Source: Vibrio panuliri
Lineage (GTDB): Bacteria; Pseudomonadota; Gammaproteobacteria; Enterobacterales; Vibrionaceae
Direction of reading: 5' to 3'
Length of the DNA stretch: 64,000 nt
NCBI RefSeq assembly: GCF_009938205.1
Contig: NZ_AP019654.1
Span: 2,108,001 to 2,172,000 of the forward strand
The position numbers and the translations under genes were made by a program. Shown here one piece after another: positions 57,259 through 64,000 of the stretch. The notes under the pieces were generated by a model. It made no database searches and was not told the DNA's origin. It worked only from the letters and a program-made list of their open reading frames with translations. Every line of letters begins with the position of its first letter. Position 1 is the stretch's first letter.

Positions 57259-58818
57259 ATGTTTGAATTTCCACAATTTTCCAAACACTCTGTCAAAAAC
57301 GATGTGTTATCGGGCTTAACCGTTGCCCTAGCGTTAGTTCCTGAAGCGGTTGCGTTTGCTTTCGTTGCCGGCGTTGACCCAATGGTTGGTCTTTACGCGG
57401 CATTTATTGTCGGCCTCGTTACCTCTATTTTTGGTGGTCGCCCAGGCATGATTTCAGGTGCAACGGGTGCAATGGCCGTTGTGATGGTAAGCCTTGTCGC
57501 CACACACGGTGTACAGTACCTTTTTGCCGCGATCTTACTTGCAGGTATCTTACAAATCACTGCGGGCCTATTTAAGCTTGGTAAGTTTATCCGTATGGTG
57601 CCGCATCCAGTAATGATTGGCTTTGTAAACGGTTTAGCGATTGTTATCTTCCTTGCTCAGTTGGGGCAATTCAAAGCGCCGGATCTTAGCGGAGCTCTGA
57701 CTTGGCTACCTGGCGATCAAATGCTGCTGATGCTTGGTCTTGTGGCGCTAACGATGGCAATTATCCATTTCTTGCCAAAGCTCACCACTGCCGTACCGTC
57801 ATCACTCGTTGCGATTGTCACTGTTACCGCACTTGTGGTTGGTTTGGATCTTGAAACTCGTACCGTAGTTGACTTCCTACGCACTATGTCTGGTGATGAA
57901 GCTGCGACGCTGGCGGGCACACTACCAACCTTCTCTATTCCAGAAGTTCCATTAACGCTGGAGACACTTCAAATCATCCTACCTTATGCGATTATTCTTG
58001 CTGCGATTGGCTTAATTGAGTCGCTACTTACATTGACAGTATTGGATGAGATGACCAACACACGCGGTCAATCAAACCGTGAATGTATGGGTCAAGGTCT
58101 TGCGAACATCACTTGTTCAGTATTCGGTGCTATGGGTGGTTGTGCGATGATTGGTCAGTCAATGATTAACGTGAACTCAGGTGGTCGTGGTCGACTGTCG
58201 GGTATCGTTGCTGCAGTCATGCTTTTGGTATTTATCCTATTTGCTTCATCACTGATCGAGATGATCCCGCTTGCAGCACTGGTTGGCGTTATGTTTATGG
58301 TGGTTATTGGCACCTTTGAATGGGCAACATTCAAACTGGCTCGCCGTGTACCGAAACAAGACTTCTTCGTTATCGTACTAGTAACAGTAGTAACTGTACT
58401 GACTGACCTTGCAGTGGCGGTTGCCGTTGGTGTGATTGCTTCGGCACTAATGTTTGCATGGGAGCACGCAAAACATATCTACGCTTCAAGCAAAATCAAC
58501 GAAGATGGTTCAAAAGAGTATCAAGTTCATGGCCCTATCTTCTTTGGTAGCGCGGCTAACTTCCTTGAACTGTTTAACGCGCAAAATGACCCGAATGATG
58601 TGATTGTTGACTTCGCCCATTCTCGCGTTACAGACCACTCTGCAATTGAAGCGATTGAGACATTGGCAGAGCGTTACGCTGCGGTTGGTAAAACACTGCA
58701 CTTACGCCACCTAAGCCAAGATTGTCGCGCGCTATTGCACAAAGCGGGTAGCTTAGTTGAAATCAACGTAAAAGAAGACCCAAGCTATAAAGTCGCCACC
58801 GACGTTCTCGCTGGCTAA
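57259..58818 (+). CDS. SulP-family inorganic anion transporter with STAS domain
   Basis: This 519 aa transporter has an N-terminal SulP membrane domain ([34 protein letters not shown]) and a C-terminal STAS domain (about 410-510, [20 protein letters not shown]). SulP proteins carry sulfate, bicarbonate or related anions; the substrate cannot be told. A start at ATG 57259 gives the usual N-terminus. No partner gene is linked. Confidence 0.9.
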   Translation: MFEFPQFSKHSVKNDVLSGLTVALALVPEAVAFAFVAGVDPMVGLYAAFIVGLVTSIFGGRPGMISGATGAMAVVMVSLVATHGVQYLFAAILLAGILQITAGLFKLGKFIRMVPHPVMIGFVNGLAIVIFLAQLGQFKAPDLSGALTWLPGDQMLLMLGLVALTMAIIHFLPKLTTAVPSSLVAIVTVTALVVGLDLETRTVVDFLRTMSGDEAATLAGTLPTFSIPEVPLTLETLQIILPYAIILAAIGLIESLLTLTVLDEMTNTRGQSNRECMGQGLANITCSVFGAMGGCAMIGQSMINVNSGGRGRLSGIVAAVMLLVFILFASSLIEMIPLAALVGVMFMVVIGTFEWATFKLARRVPKQDFFVIVLVTVVTVLTDLAVAVAVGVIASALMFAWEHAKHIYASSKINEDGSKEYQVHGPIFFGSAANFLELFNAQNDPNDVIVDFAHSRVTDHSAIEAIETLAERYAAVGKTLHLRHLSQDCRALLHKAGSLVEINVKEDPSYKVATDVLAG

Positions 58819-58837
58819 CTATTAAGCTCAAATTTAT

Positions 58838-58864
58838 AAGGCTTCCTTCGGGAAGCCTTTTTTG
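58838..58864 (+). terminator. Terminator of the SulP gene
   Basis: AAGGCTTCC-TTCG-GGAAGCCTT stem with a stable UUCG loop and a T6 tract. Confidence 0.9.
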
Positions 58865-58950
58865 ATGATGCTATGTGCATCGCGCAGAGCCTAAGAATTT
58901 GAAATGGTCAAACAACCGGAAAAGTGGTTGTCATCGATGACTAGCGAATA

Positions 58951-58977
58951 AAAAGCCCCGTGATATCACAGGGCTTA
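58951..58977 (-). terminator. Terminator of rhlE
   Basis: On the minus strand AGCCCTGTGAT pairs with ATCACGGGGCT (one mismatch), followed by TTTTT. It lies 27 bases after the rhlE stop. Confidence 0.75.
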
Positions 58978-59003
58978 CTAATTTAACTCTTTAGTTTAAA
59001 TGA

Positions 59004-60512
59004 TTAACCGCGACTGCCATTCGCAGGACGAGGCTTGCGGTTTTGTGCTGGCTTACGCGCTGCCTGCCCGTTTGGTTTTCCACCATTGCGTGAACGAGTG
59101 TCATTGCCGCTGTCTGAAGGTTTAGTGCGGCTAGCTTGTCCGCCTTTATTGGTCGGTTTGCCCTGACCTTTTGCTTTTGGCTTGCCGCCATGACTATTTG
59201 GTTTCTTACCTTCAGCAGGCTTGTCGCCAAAGTGGCGCTTGTTTTTGCCAGCCGGTTTATGACCGCGAGCTTTCTCACCTGAACGCTGACCATCGGCATG
59301 TTCTGTCTTTGGCTTCTTCGGTTTTTTCGGCTTCTTAGGCTTGATTGGGCGTGTATCAAGCACAGACTCAGGTAACTCATTGACCGCCTTATAACCCTCT
59401 AGCTCAAGACGAGGTAGTACCTGCTGAATCAAGCGCTCGATACCAAACAGTTCTGCTTTCTCATCAGAGCAAACCAGTGACACCGCTTTACCCACTTCAC
59501 CTGCGCGACCAGTACGACCAATACGGTGAACATAGTCTTCTGAGACATGAGGCAGCTCAAAGTTAACCACTTGTGGCAACTGAGGGATATCAATACCACG
59601 CGCAGCGATATCGGTAGCCACTAGCACTCGCACTTCTCCAGATTTAAAATCAGCCAGTGCCTTGGTACGCGCCCCTTGGCTTTTGTTACCATGGATAGGC
59701 GCCGCAGTAATGCCTTCGCCATTTAGATAAAACGCTAGGCGGTTCGCTCCATGTTTGGTGCGGCAGAACACCAAGGTTTGGCGCCAATCACCGTCTTTAA
59801 TTAACTTCACCAGCATGGGTGCTTTCTTGCGTTTGTCTGCTGGGTAGATAAATTGTTCGATGGTTTTCGCTGTTGAGTTTGCCGGATTGACTGAAATCTC
59901 AACTGGGTTATTGACTAGTCCTTTCGCTAGATCGCGAATTTCGTCAGAGAACGTCGCCGAAAATAGTAAATTTTGGCGTTCTTTTGGCAATAAATCGAGA
60001 ATTTTACGAATGTCGCGAATAAAGCCCATATCCAACATACGGTCAGCTTCATCCAGCACGAGCACTTCAAGTTGATCAAACTTAACCGCATTTTGGTTGT
60101 AAAGATCCATCAAACGACCCGGCGTTGCCACCAGTACATCCACACCACGAGTCAACTTAAGCATTTGCGGGTTAATCTTAACCCCACCAAATACCACTGC
60201 AGAGTTGAGATCTAAATAGCGGCTATAGTTGTGTACGTTTTCGTGTACTTGTGCGGCAAGCTCACGAGTAGGGGTTAGGATAAGAGCTCGAATATGGTTG
60301 TTCTTTACACGTGGGCCGTTTGCCAAACGCTCAAGAATCGGCAGCGTAAAGCCCGCTGTTTTACCTGTACCAGTCTGAGCTGCTGCCATCACATCTTTGC
60401 CTTCAAGAACGGCTGGTATCGCCTTAGCTTGAATTGGCGAAGGTGTATCGTAACCTTGTTCTTTAATGGCTTTAAGAATTGGAGCAGAAAGAGCGAGTGA
60501 GGTAAAACCCAT
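59004..60512 (-). CDS. rhlE: DEAD-box ATP-dependent RNA helicase, RhlE type
   Basis: This 502 aa helicase has all DEAD-box motifs: [32 protein letters not shown], and HRIGRTGR. Its N-terminal [28 protein letters not shown] matches RhlE. The C-terminal tail (residues about 385-502) is low-complexity and Lys/Gly/Asn-rich, with [12 protein letters not shown] near 395, and probably binds RNA. RhlE proteins act in ribosome assembly and mRNA turnover. It faces away from rnd. Confidence 0.9.
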   Translation of the reverse strand: MGFTSLALSAPILKAIKEQGYDTPSPIQAKAIPAVLEGKDVMAAAQTGTGKTAGFTLPILERLANGPRVKNNHIRALILTPTRELAAQVHENVHNYSRYLDLNSAVVFGGVKINPQMLKLTRGVDVLVATPGRLMDLYNQNAVKFDQLEVLVLDEADRMLDMGFIRDIRKILDLLPKERQNLLFSATFSDEIRDLAKGLVNNPVEISVNPANSTAKTIEQFIYPADKRKKAPMLVKLIKDGDWRQTLVFCRTKHGANRLAFYLNGEGITAAPIHGNKSQGARTKALADFKSGEVRVLVATDIAARGIDIPQLPQVVNFELPHVSEDYVHRIGRTGRAGEVGKAVSLVCSDEKAELFGIERLIQQVLPRLELEGYKAVNELPESVLDTRPIKPKKPKKPKKPKTEHADGQRSGEKARGHKPAGKNKRHFGDKPAEGKKPNSHGGKPKAKGQGKPTNKGGQASRTKPSDSGNDTRSRNGGKPNGQAARKPAQNRKPRPANGSRG

Positions 60513-60662
60513 AAATTGTTTCTCAGTATAAAGTGGTTCACACCAAGCTTAGCGTTAAAATCTAGCTCGGATTGAAAAGTGCGACATTCTGAGGCTTTTG
60601 CCAACATGTCGCAACCATTGTTTCGGCCATTTGCTGATCTTTATAGACACCAGCAAAATGTA

Positions 60663-60690
60663 AAAGGCTGGGAATGTTGCCCAGCCTTTC
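60663..60690 (-). terminator. Terminator of rnd
   Basis: AAAGGCTGGG-AATGTT-GCCCAGCCTTT stem; on the minus strand it is followed by TTTTACATTTT. It lies 36 bases after rnd. Confidence 0.75.
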
Positions 60691-60725
60691 CTTGTGCAGC
60701 GAATTGTGCAATAAGTTGCTCTAAA

Positions 60726-61844
60726 CTATTTAATCAACTTATCTAAATTTTGTCCTAGCAACTCTAAACGCCAACCTTGCATCACATCCGGCAGTTTGCT
60801 GGTGTCGCGCTGACGTTTCCATACCCAGCTAATCACACTATTAAGCTGCTTTTTCGACGCAAGAAACTCACTGGCTAGGCCACTACGTTCAGACGCTTTC
60901 TTCACTTCATCCTTGAGGACTTTAAATAGTTGTTTGTAGCCTGGCTTATCCATTAAACGCACTATTTTCTCTGGGTATTGATCAGCAGGTGTGTTTTTTG
61001 CTGCTTTCACCAATGAAATAATCCGTGCGCTATGACGTTGCAGTGAGCGAGGATCCATCCCCTCTTGTTCCATTTGATGACGATTGGTTAAACCCAAGCG
61101 TGCAATCGTCAAAAGGTCGTTCTCTTTAAAAACAAAGTTAAGGGCTAAATCACGACGGATCGCCTCTTTATAGCGCCACGTCGCGAGCGGCTTCAATATA
61201 GCCAATTCTCGCGGCTTTAACTGCCATGCACCTTTGATATCTAAATAAGCATTCTCAGCATCCACGGTCTTGATACGCTTGGCGGCAATCAGTTCACACT
61301 CTTGTTGAGCTGCACTCCACCAGCCTGCTTGCTCAACTTGTTGCAGCAGTTTTTCATACAGAGGCTTAAGGTAGTATACGTCAGCAGCAGCGTAATCAAG
61401 CTGTTTTTGCGACAATGGACGCGCCATCCAATCCGTGCGCGACTCACTCTTATCTAGTGCCACACCGAGATTCGCTTCCACCAAGGCAGCAAATCCTGTC
61501 GACAAGCCGTTACCTAAGAAAGCCGCCATGATCTGAGTATCGACCATAGGTTGAGGTAAGCATTCAAAGCTATTGAAGAATACCTCGAGGTCCTCACCAC
61601 AGGCATGCAGAACCTTCATTACCGAAGTATCTTTCAGTAGCTCAACAAATGCTGTCATATCTTCGATTTCTAACGGGTCGATCAATGAAAGCGTTTCGCC
61701 ATCAAACAATTGGATAAGTCCCAATTGCGGGTAATAAGTACGCGTACGCACAAATTCGGTATCAAGCATCACAGCATCTACAGCTCGTGCTTGTCTACAC
61801 ACAGCCTCTAAATCTGCGCTTTGAGTAATAATCTGATAGTTCAC
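60726..61844 (-). CDS. rnd: Ribonuclease D
   Basis: This 372 aa 3'-5' exoribonuclease matures the tRNA 3' end. The DEDD exonuclease domain is seen in VMLDTEFVRTRTYYPQL, LHACGEDLEVF and LDYAAADVYYL, followed by HRDC domains (about 205-290). The start is GTG. It is downstream of fadD, separated by a terminator. Confidence 0.93.
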   Translation of the reverse strand: MNYQIITQSADLEAVCRQARAVDAVMLDTEFVRTRTYYPQLGLIQLFDGETLSLIDPLEIEDMTAFVELLKDTSVMKVLHACGEDLEVFFNSFECLPQPMVDTQIMAAFLGNGLSTGFAALVEANLGVALDKSESRTDWMARPLSQKQLDYAAADVYYLKPLYEKLLQQVEQAGWWSAAQQECELIAAKRIKTVDAENAYLDIKGAWQLKPRELAILKPLATWRYKEAIRRDLALNFVFKENDLLTIARLGLTNRHQMEQEGMDPRSLQRHSARIISLVKAAKNTPADQYPEKIVRLMDKPGYKQLFKVLKDEVKKASERSGLASEFLASKKQLNSVISWVWKRQRDTSKLPDVMQGWRLELLGQNLDKLIK

Positions 61845-61861
61845 TTAATTCTCGCATTAAA

Positions 61862-61886
61862 AATGCCGGCATGGTTTGCCGGCATT
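61862..61886 (-). terminator. Terminator of fadD
   Basis: AATGCCGGC-ATGGTTT-GCCGGCATT perfect stem; on the minus strand followed by TTTAATGCG. It shares its stem with the terminator at 38251. Confidence 0.82.
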
Positions 61887-61915
61887 CTATCACTATTTAT
61901 CTGCTACTGCTTGGC

Positions 61916-63619
61916 TTACTCAGCATTTGCCTCAGCCAGTTTTGCAAGCTTAACATCGTTCTCTTCACGAAGTACTCGACGTAAGATTTTGCCAACATTG
62001 GTTTTTGGTAGATCTTCTTTGAACTCAACCAATTTCGGCACTTTATAACCGGTCAGATGCTGACGACAGTGAGCAATCACTTCTTCTTTAGTCAGGCTTG
62101 GATCACGCTTAACCACGTAAAGCTTAACAATCTCACCCGACACTTCGTGTGCCTGAGCAATTGCTGCCGCTTCCAACACCTTACCATGCAGCGAAACCAC
62201 ATCCTCAATCTCATTTGGATACACGTTAAATCCTGAGACCAAAATCATGTCTTTTTTGCGATCGACAATGTGAATCAATCCTTCATCATCAAACTTAACG
62301 ATATCGCCCGTCGATAACCAACCATCTTCGGTTAATACTTCTTTGGTCGCTTCGCTGCGCTGCCAGTAACCTTGCATGACTTGAGGGCCACGAACTTGCA
62401 GCTCACCAACTTCAGTGTATGGCAGAGCCATACCCTCTTCATCAACGATACGCACTTCTGTTGAAGGTACAGGCAAACCAATCGCACCCGTGTAATCAAC
62501 CAAGTCGTATGGGTTGCCCGTTACCAATGGCGAACACTCGGTTAAACCGTAGCCTTCTAGTAGATGAATACCCGTGATTTTCTTCCACTTTTCAGCCACG
62601 CCACGTTGCACAGCCATACCACCACCAACCGACAGTTTCATCTTACTGAAGTCAAGCTCATGGAAGTCTTCGTTGTTCACTAGGGCATTAAATAGCGTGT
62701 TAACGCCAGTCACCGCTGTAAACGGATACTTTTGTAGCTCTTTGATAAAGCCTGGAATATCACGTGGGTTAGTAATTAGTAGGTTACGCCCACCCATTTC
62801 AATGAACAGTAAACAGTTCACGGTCAAAGCAAACACATGGTAAAGCGGCAATGCGGTTACTACCAACTCTTGACCCGCAGATAGTACTGGACCATAAGCC
62901 CCTTTCGCCTGCATGACATTCGCCACCATGTTGCGATGCGTCAAAATTGCGCCCTTCGCCACACCTGTTGTGCCGCCGGTATATTGCAAGAATGCAATAT
63001 CGTCACCTGACATAAATGGCTTCACATATTGCAAGCGGCGACCTTTGTGCAGAGCTTTGCGCATGGAGATAGCACCCGGCAAGTCGTACTTCGGTACCAT
63101 GCCTTTTACGTACTTAACCACAAAGTCTACGATGGTACCTTTCGCACGTGGAAGCATTTGCCCTAAGCTCGTTAGAACAACATGTTTTACTGGCGTGTTG
63201 TCGACGATTTGCTCTAACGTGTTAGCAAAGTTGGAAACGATAACAATCGCTTTAGCCCCTGAGTCATTAAGTTGATGCTCAAGTTCACGCGGCGTGTAAA
63301 GAGGATTCACGTTCACAGCGATAAGACCTGCACGCAGCACACCAAATAGTGCGACTGGATATTGCAACAGGTTTGGCATCATTAGCGCGACGCGATCGCC
63401 TTTTTGTAGTTTCAGATCGTTTTGTAGGTACGCGGCAAAAGCACGGCTACGTTCTTCCAACTTACGGAAGGTCATAACCGAACCCATATTCATAAATGCT
63501 GGCTGATCAGCGTATTTTTGTACTGATTGCTCAAACATCTCAACCAATGAAGGATATTGGTCTGGGTTGATGTGCTCAGGCACTTCGCTTGGATAACGAG
63601 ATAACCAAGGTTTATCCAC
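61916..63619 (-). CDS. fadD: Long-chain acyl-CoA synthetase FadD
   Basis: This 567 aa ANL-superfamily ligase activates fatty acids to acyl-CoA at the inner membrane face. Motifs are the P-loop [21 protein letters not shown], the Asp in [14 protein letters not shown] and the C-terminal Lys in [11 protein letters not shown]. The frame opens at 63691, but the GTG at 63619 follows a GAGGAG site seven bases upstream and begins with the usual [12 protein letters not shown]. It matches E. coli FadD in length (561). Confidence 0.93.
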   Translation of the reverse strand: MDKPWLSRYPSEVPEHINPDQYPSLVEMFEQSVQKYADQPAFMNMGSVMTFRKLEERSRAFAAYLQNDLKLQKGDRVALMMPNLLQYPVALFGVLRAGLIAVNVNPLYTPRELEHQLNDSGAKAIVIVSNFANTLEQIVDNTPVKHVVLTSLGQMLPRAKGTIVDFVVKYVKGMVPKYDLPGAISMRKALHKGRRLQYVKPFMSGDDIAFLQYTGGTTGVAKGAILTHRNMVANVMQAKGAYGPVLSAGQELVVTALPLYHVFALTVNCLLFIEMGGRNLLITNPRDIPGFIKELQKYPFTAVTGVNTLFNALVNNEDFHELDFSKMKLSVGGGMAVQRGVAEKWKKITGIHLLEGYGLTECSPLVTGNPYDLVDYTGAIGLPVPSTEVRIVDEEGMALPYTEVGELQVRGPQVMQGYWQRSEATKEVLTEDGWLSTGDIVKFDDEGLIHIVDRKKDMILVSGFNVYPNEIEDVVSLHGKVLEAAAIAQAHEVSGEIVKLYVVKRDPSLTKEEVIAHCRQHLTGYKVPKLVEFKEDLPKTNVGKILRRVLREENDVKLAKLAEANAE

Positions 63620-63748
63620 GATACTACTCCTCGAATTAGACAGGTATTGTAATTCAATGTTCAGCGTTGAAACGTGTTTATAGCACGTCATTCAAGCTCT
63701 ATTACAACACAGGCTGAGTGCTCGAGCACCAAAAGCTCAAACACTTGT

Positions 63749-64000
63749 TTAAATTTTGTTAACTAAAGCAAAAATATGTTGCGCCACTAGCGCAGGATGC
63801 TGCAAATGGCAGTGATGTCCACCTTCAATGTAGACAACGTTAGCTAACTTGTCGCTATCTTGCTGCAAGTAGGCATAGCCATTGTTAGCCAAGATTATCT
63901 GTTGTGGACAGAGGATATGCTGACGAACGTGCGCCGCATGGGCAAAAGACATTCGATACAAAGAGTCACTCTGCAACTTGATATCGTGCCTTAATCGCCA
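63749..64000 (-). CDS. Alpha/beta hydrolase, C-terminal part (5' end outside window)
   Basis: The frame stays open to the window edge (reading WRLRHDIKLQSD), so only the last 83 codons of this minus-strand gene are visible. The catalytic histidine is probably in YIEGGHHCHLQHP, at the end of an alpha/beta hydrolase fold, after the strand IILANNGY. The family cannot be fixed from this fragment. It is upstream of fadD on the same strand, with about 130 bases between. Confidence 0.65.
   Translation of the reverse strand, partial: WRLRHDIKLQSDSLYRMSFAHAAHVRQHILCPQQIILANNGYAYLQQDSDKLANVVYIEGGHHCHLQHPALVAQHIFALVNKI

Overview
The window is a chromosomal segment of a gamma-proteobacterium, almost certainly a Vibrio (chromosome 1). 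The evidence is the gene content and order typical of Vibrio: yfbR and dgt, a rhombosortase, mlc-cheV, ptsG, a rne-rluC-maf-yceD-rpmF-plsX-fab-acpP-pabC-mltG-tmk-holB-tatD block, RhlE-rnd-fadD, an imuA-imuB-dnaE2 cassette, and an adenine riboswitch like the one known upstream of Vibrio vulnificus add. No rRNA, tRNA, CRISPR array, transposase or phage structural gene was seen.

Layout. Bases 1-10,065 hold the end of alaA, yfbR, a LysR/EmrA/EmrB-type efflux locus, a dGTPase, an adenine deaminase under an adenine riboswitch, a DTW-domain tRNA modification enzyme overlapping a divergent rhombosortase, and an AgaR-like repressor. Bases 10,149-15,485 are the most accessory-looking part: a Vat/XAT-type acetyltransferase, a GNAT, a TetR regulator and a GNAT each preceded by a matching TetR operator, a YjhX (TopAI) toxin homologue, and a cupin and methyltransferase divergent from an FNR-like regulator, with a Fur-like box and an exact FNR box between them. 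This block lies between two AgaR paralogues.

Bases 16,028-23,985 are a complete-looking N-acetylgalactosamine catabolic operon (agaR-kbaZ-agaS-PTS IIB-IIC-IID-IIA-agaA-kbaY), preceded by a dense cluster of CTTTCA/GAAAG motifs. Import yields GalNAc-6-P; AgaA deacetylates it, AgaS converts it to tagatose-6-P, and KbaYZ cleaves tagatose-1,6-bisphosphate. No dedicated tagatose-6-P kinase is present. Bases 24,091-34,452 carry a secreted fasciclin-domain protein, sohB, yciK, the LexA-boxed mutagenesis cassette imuA-imuB-dnaE2, cheV and mlc. Bases 34,707-40,386 hold a patatin phospholipase with a tiny YnhF-type membrane protein, an NSS transporter with its small subunit, a small outer-membrane-like protein and ptsG.

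Bases 40,831-53,296 are a long minus-strand housekeeping run for DNA replication, folate, cell wall and fatty-acid synthesis, ribosomal protein L32 and rluC, with maf in the opposite direction. Bases 53,297-64,000 contain a highly structured rne leader, RNase E (with a duplicated enolase-binding-like motif), a SulP transporter, RhlE, RNase D, FadD and the end of an alpha/beta hydrolase.

The strongest candidates for something little described are the cupin/methyltransferase/FNR-like module (13,451-15,485), the TetR-GNAT-YjhX region (11,607-13,307), and the duplicated SPEMAMGKV motif in RNase E. Functional assignments come from recognising family motifs by eye; no database search was run.
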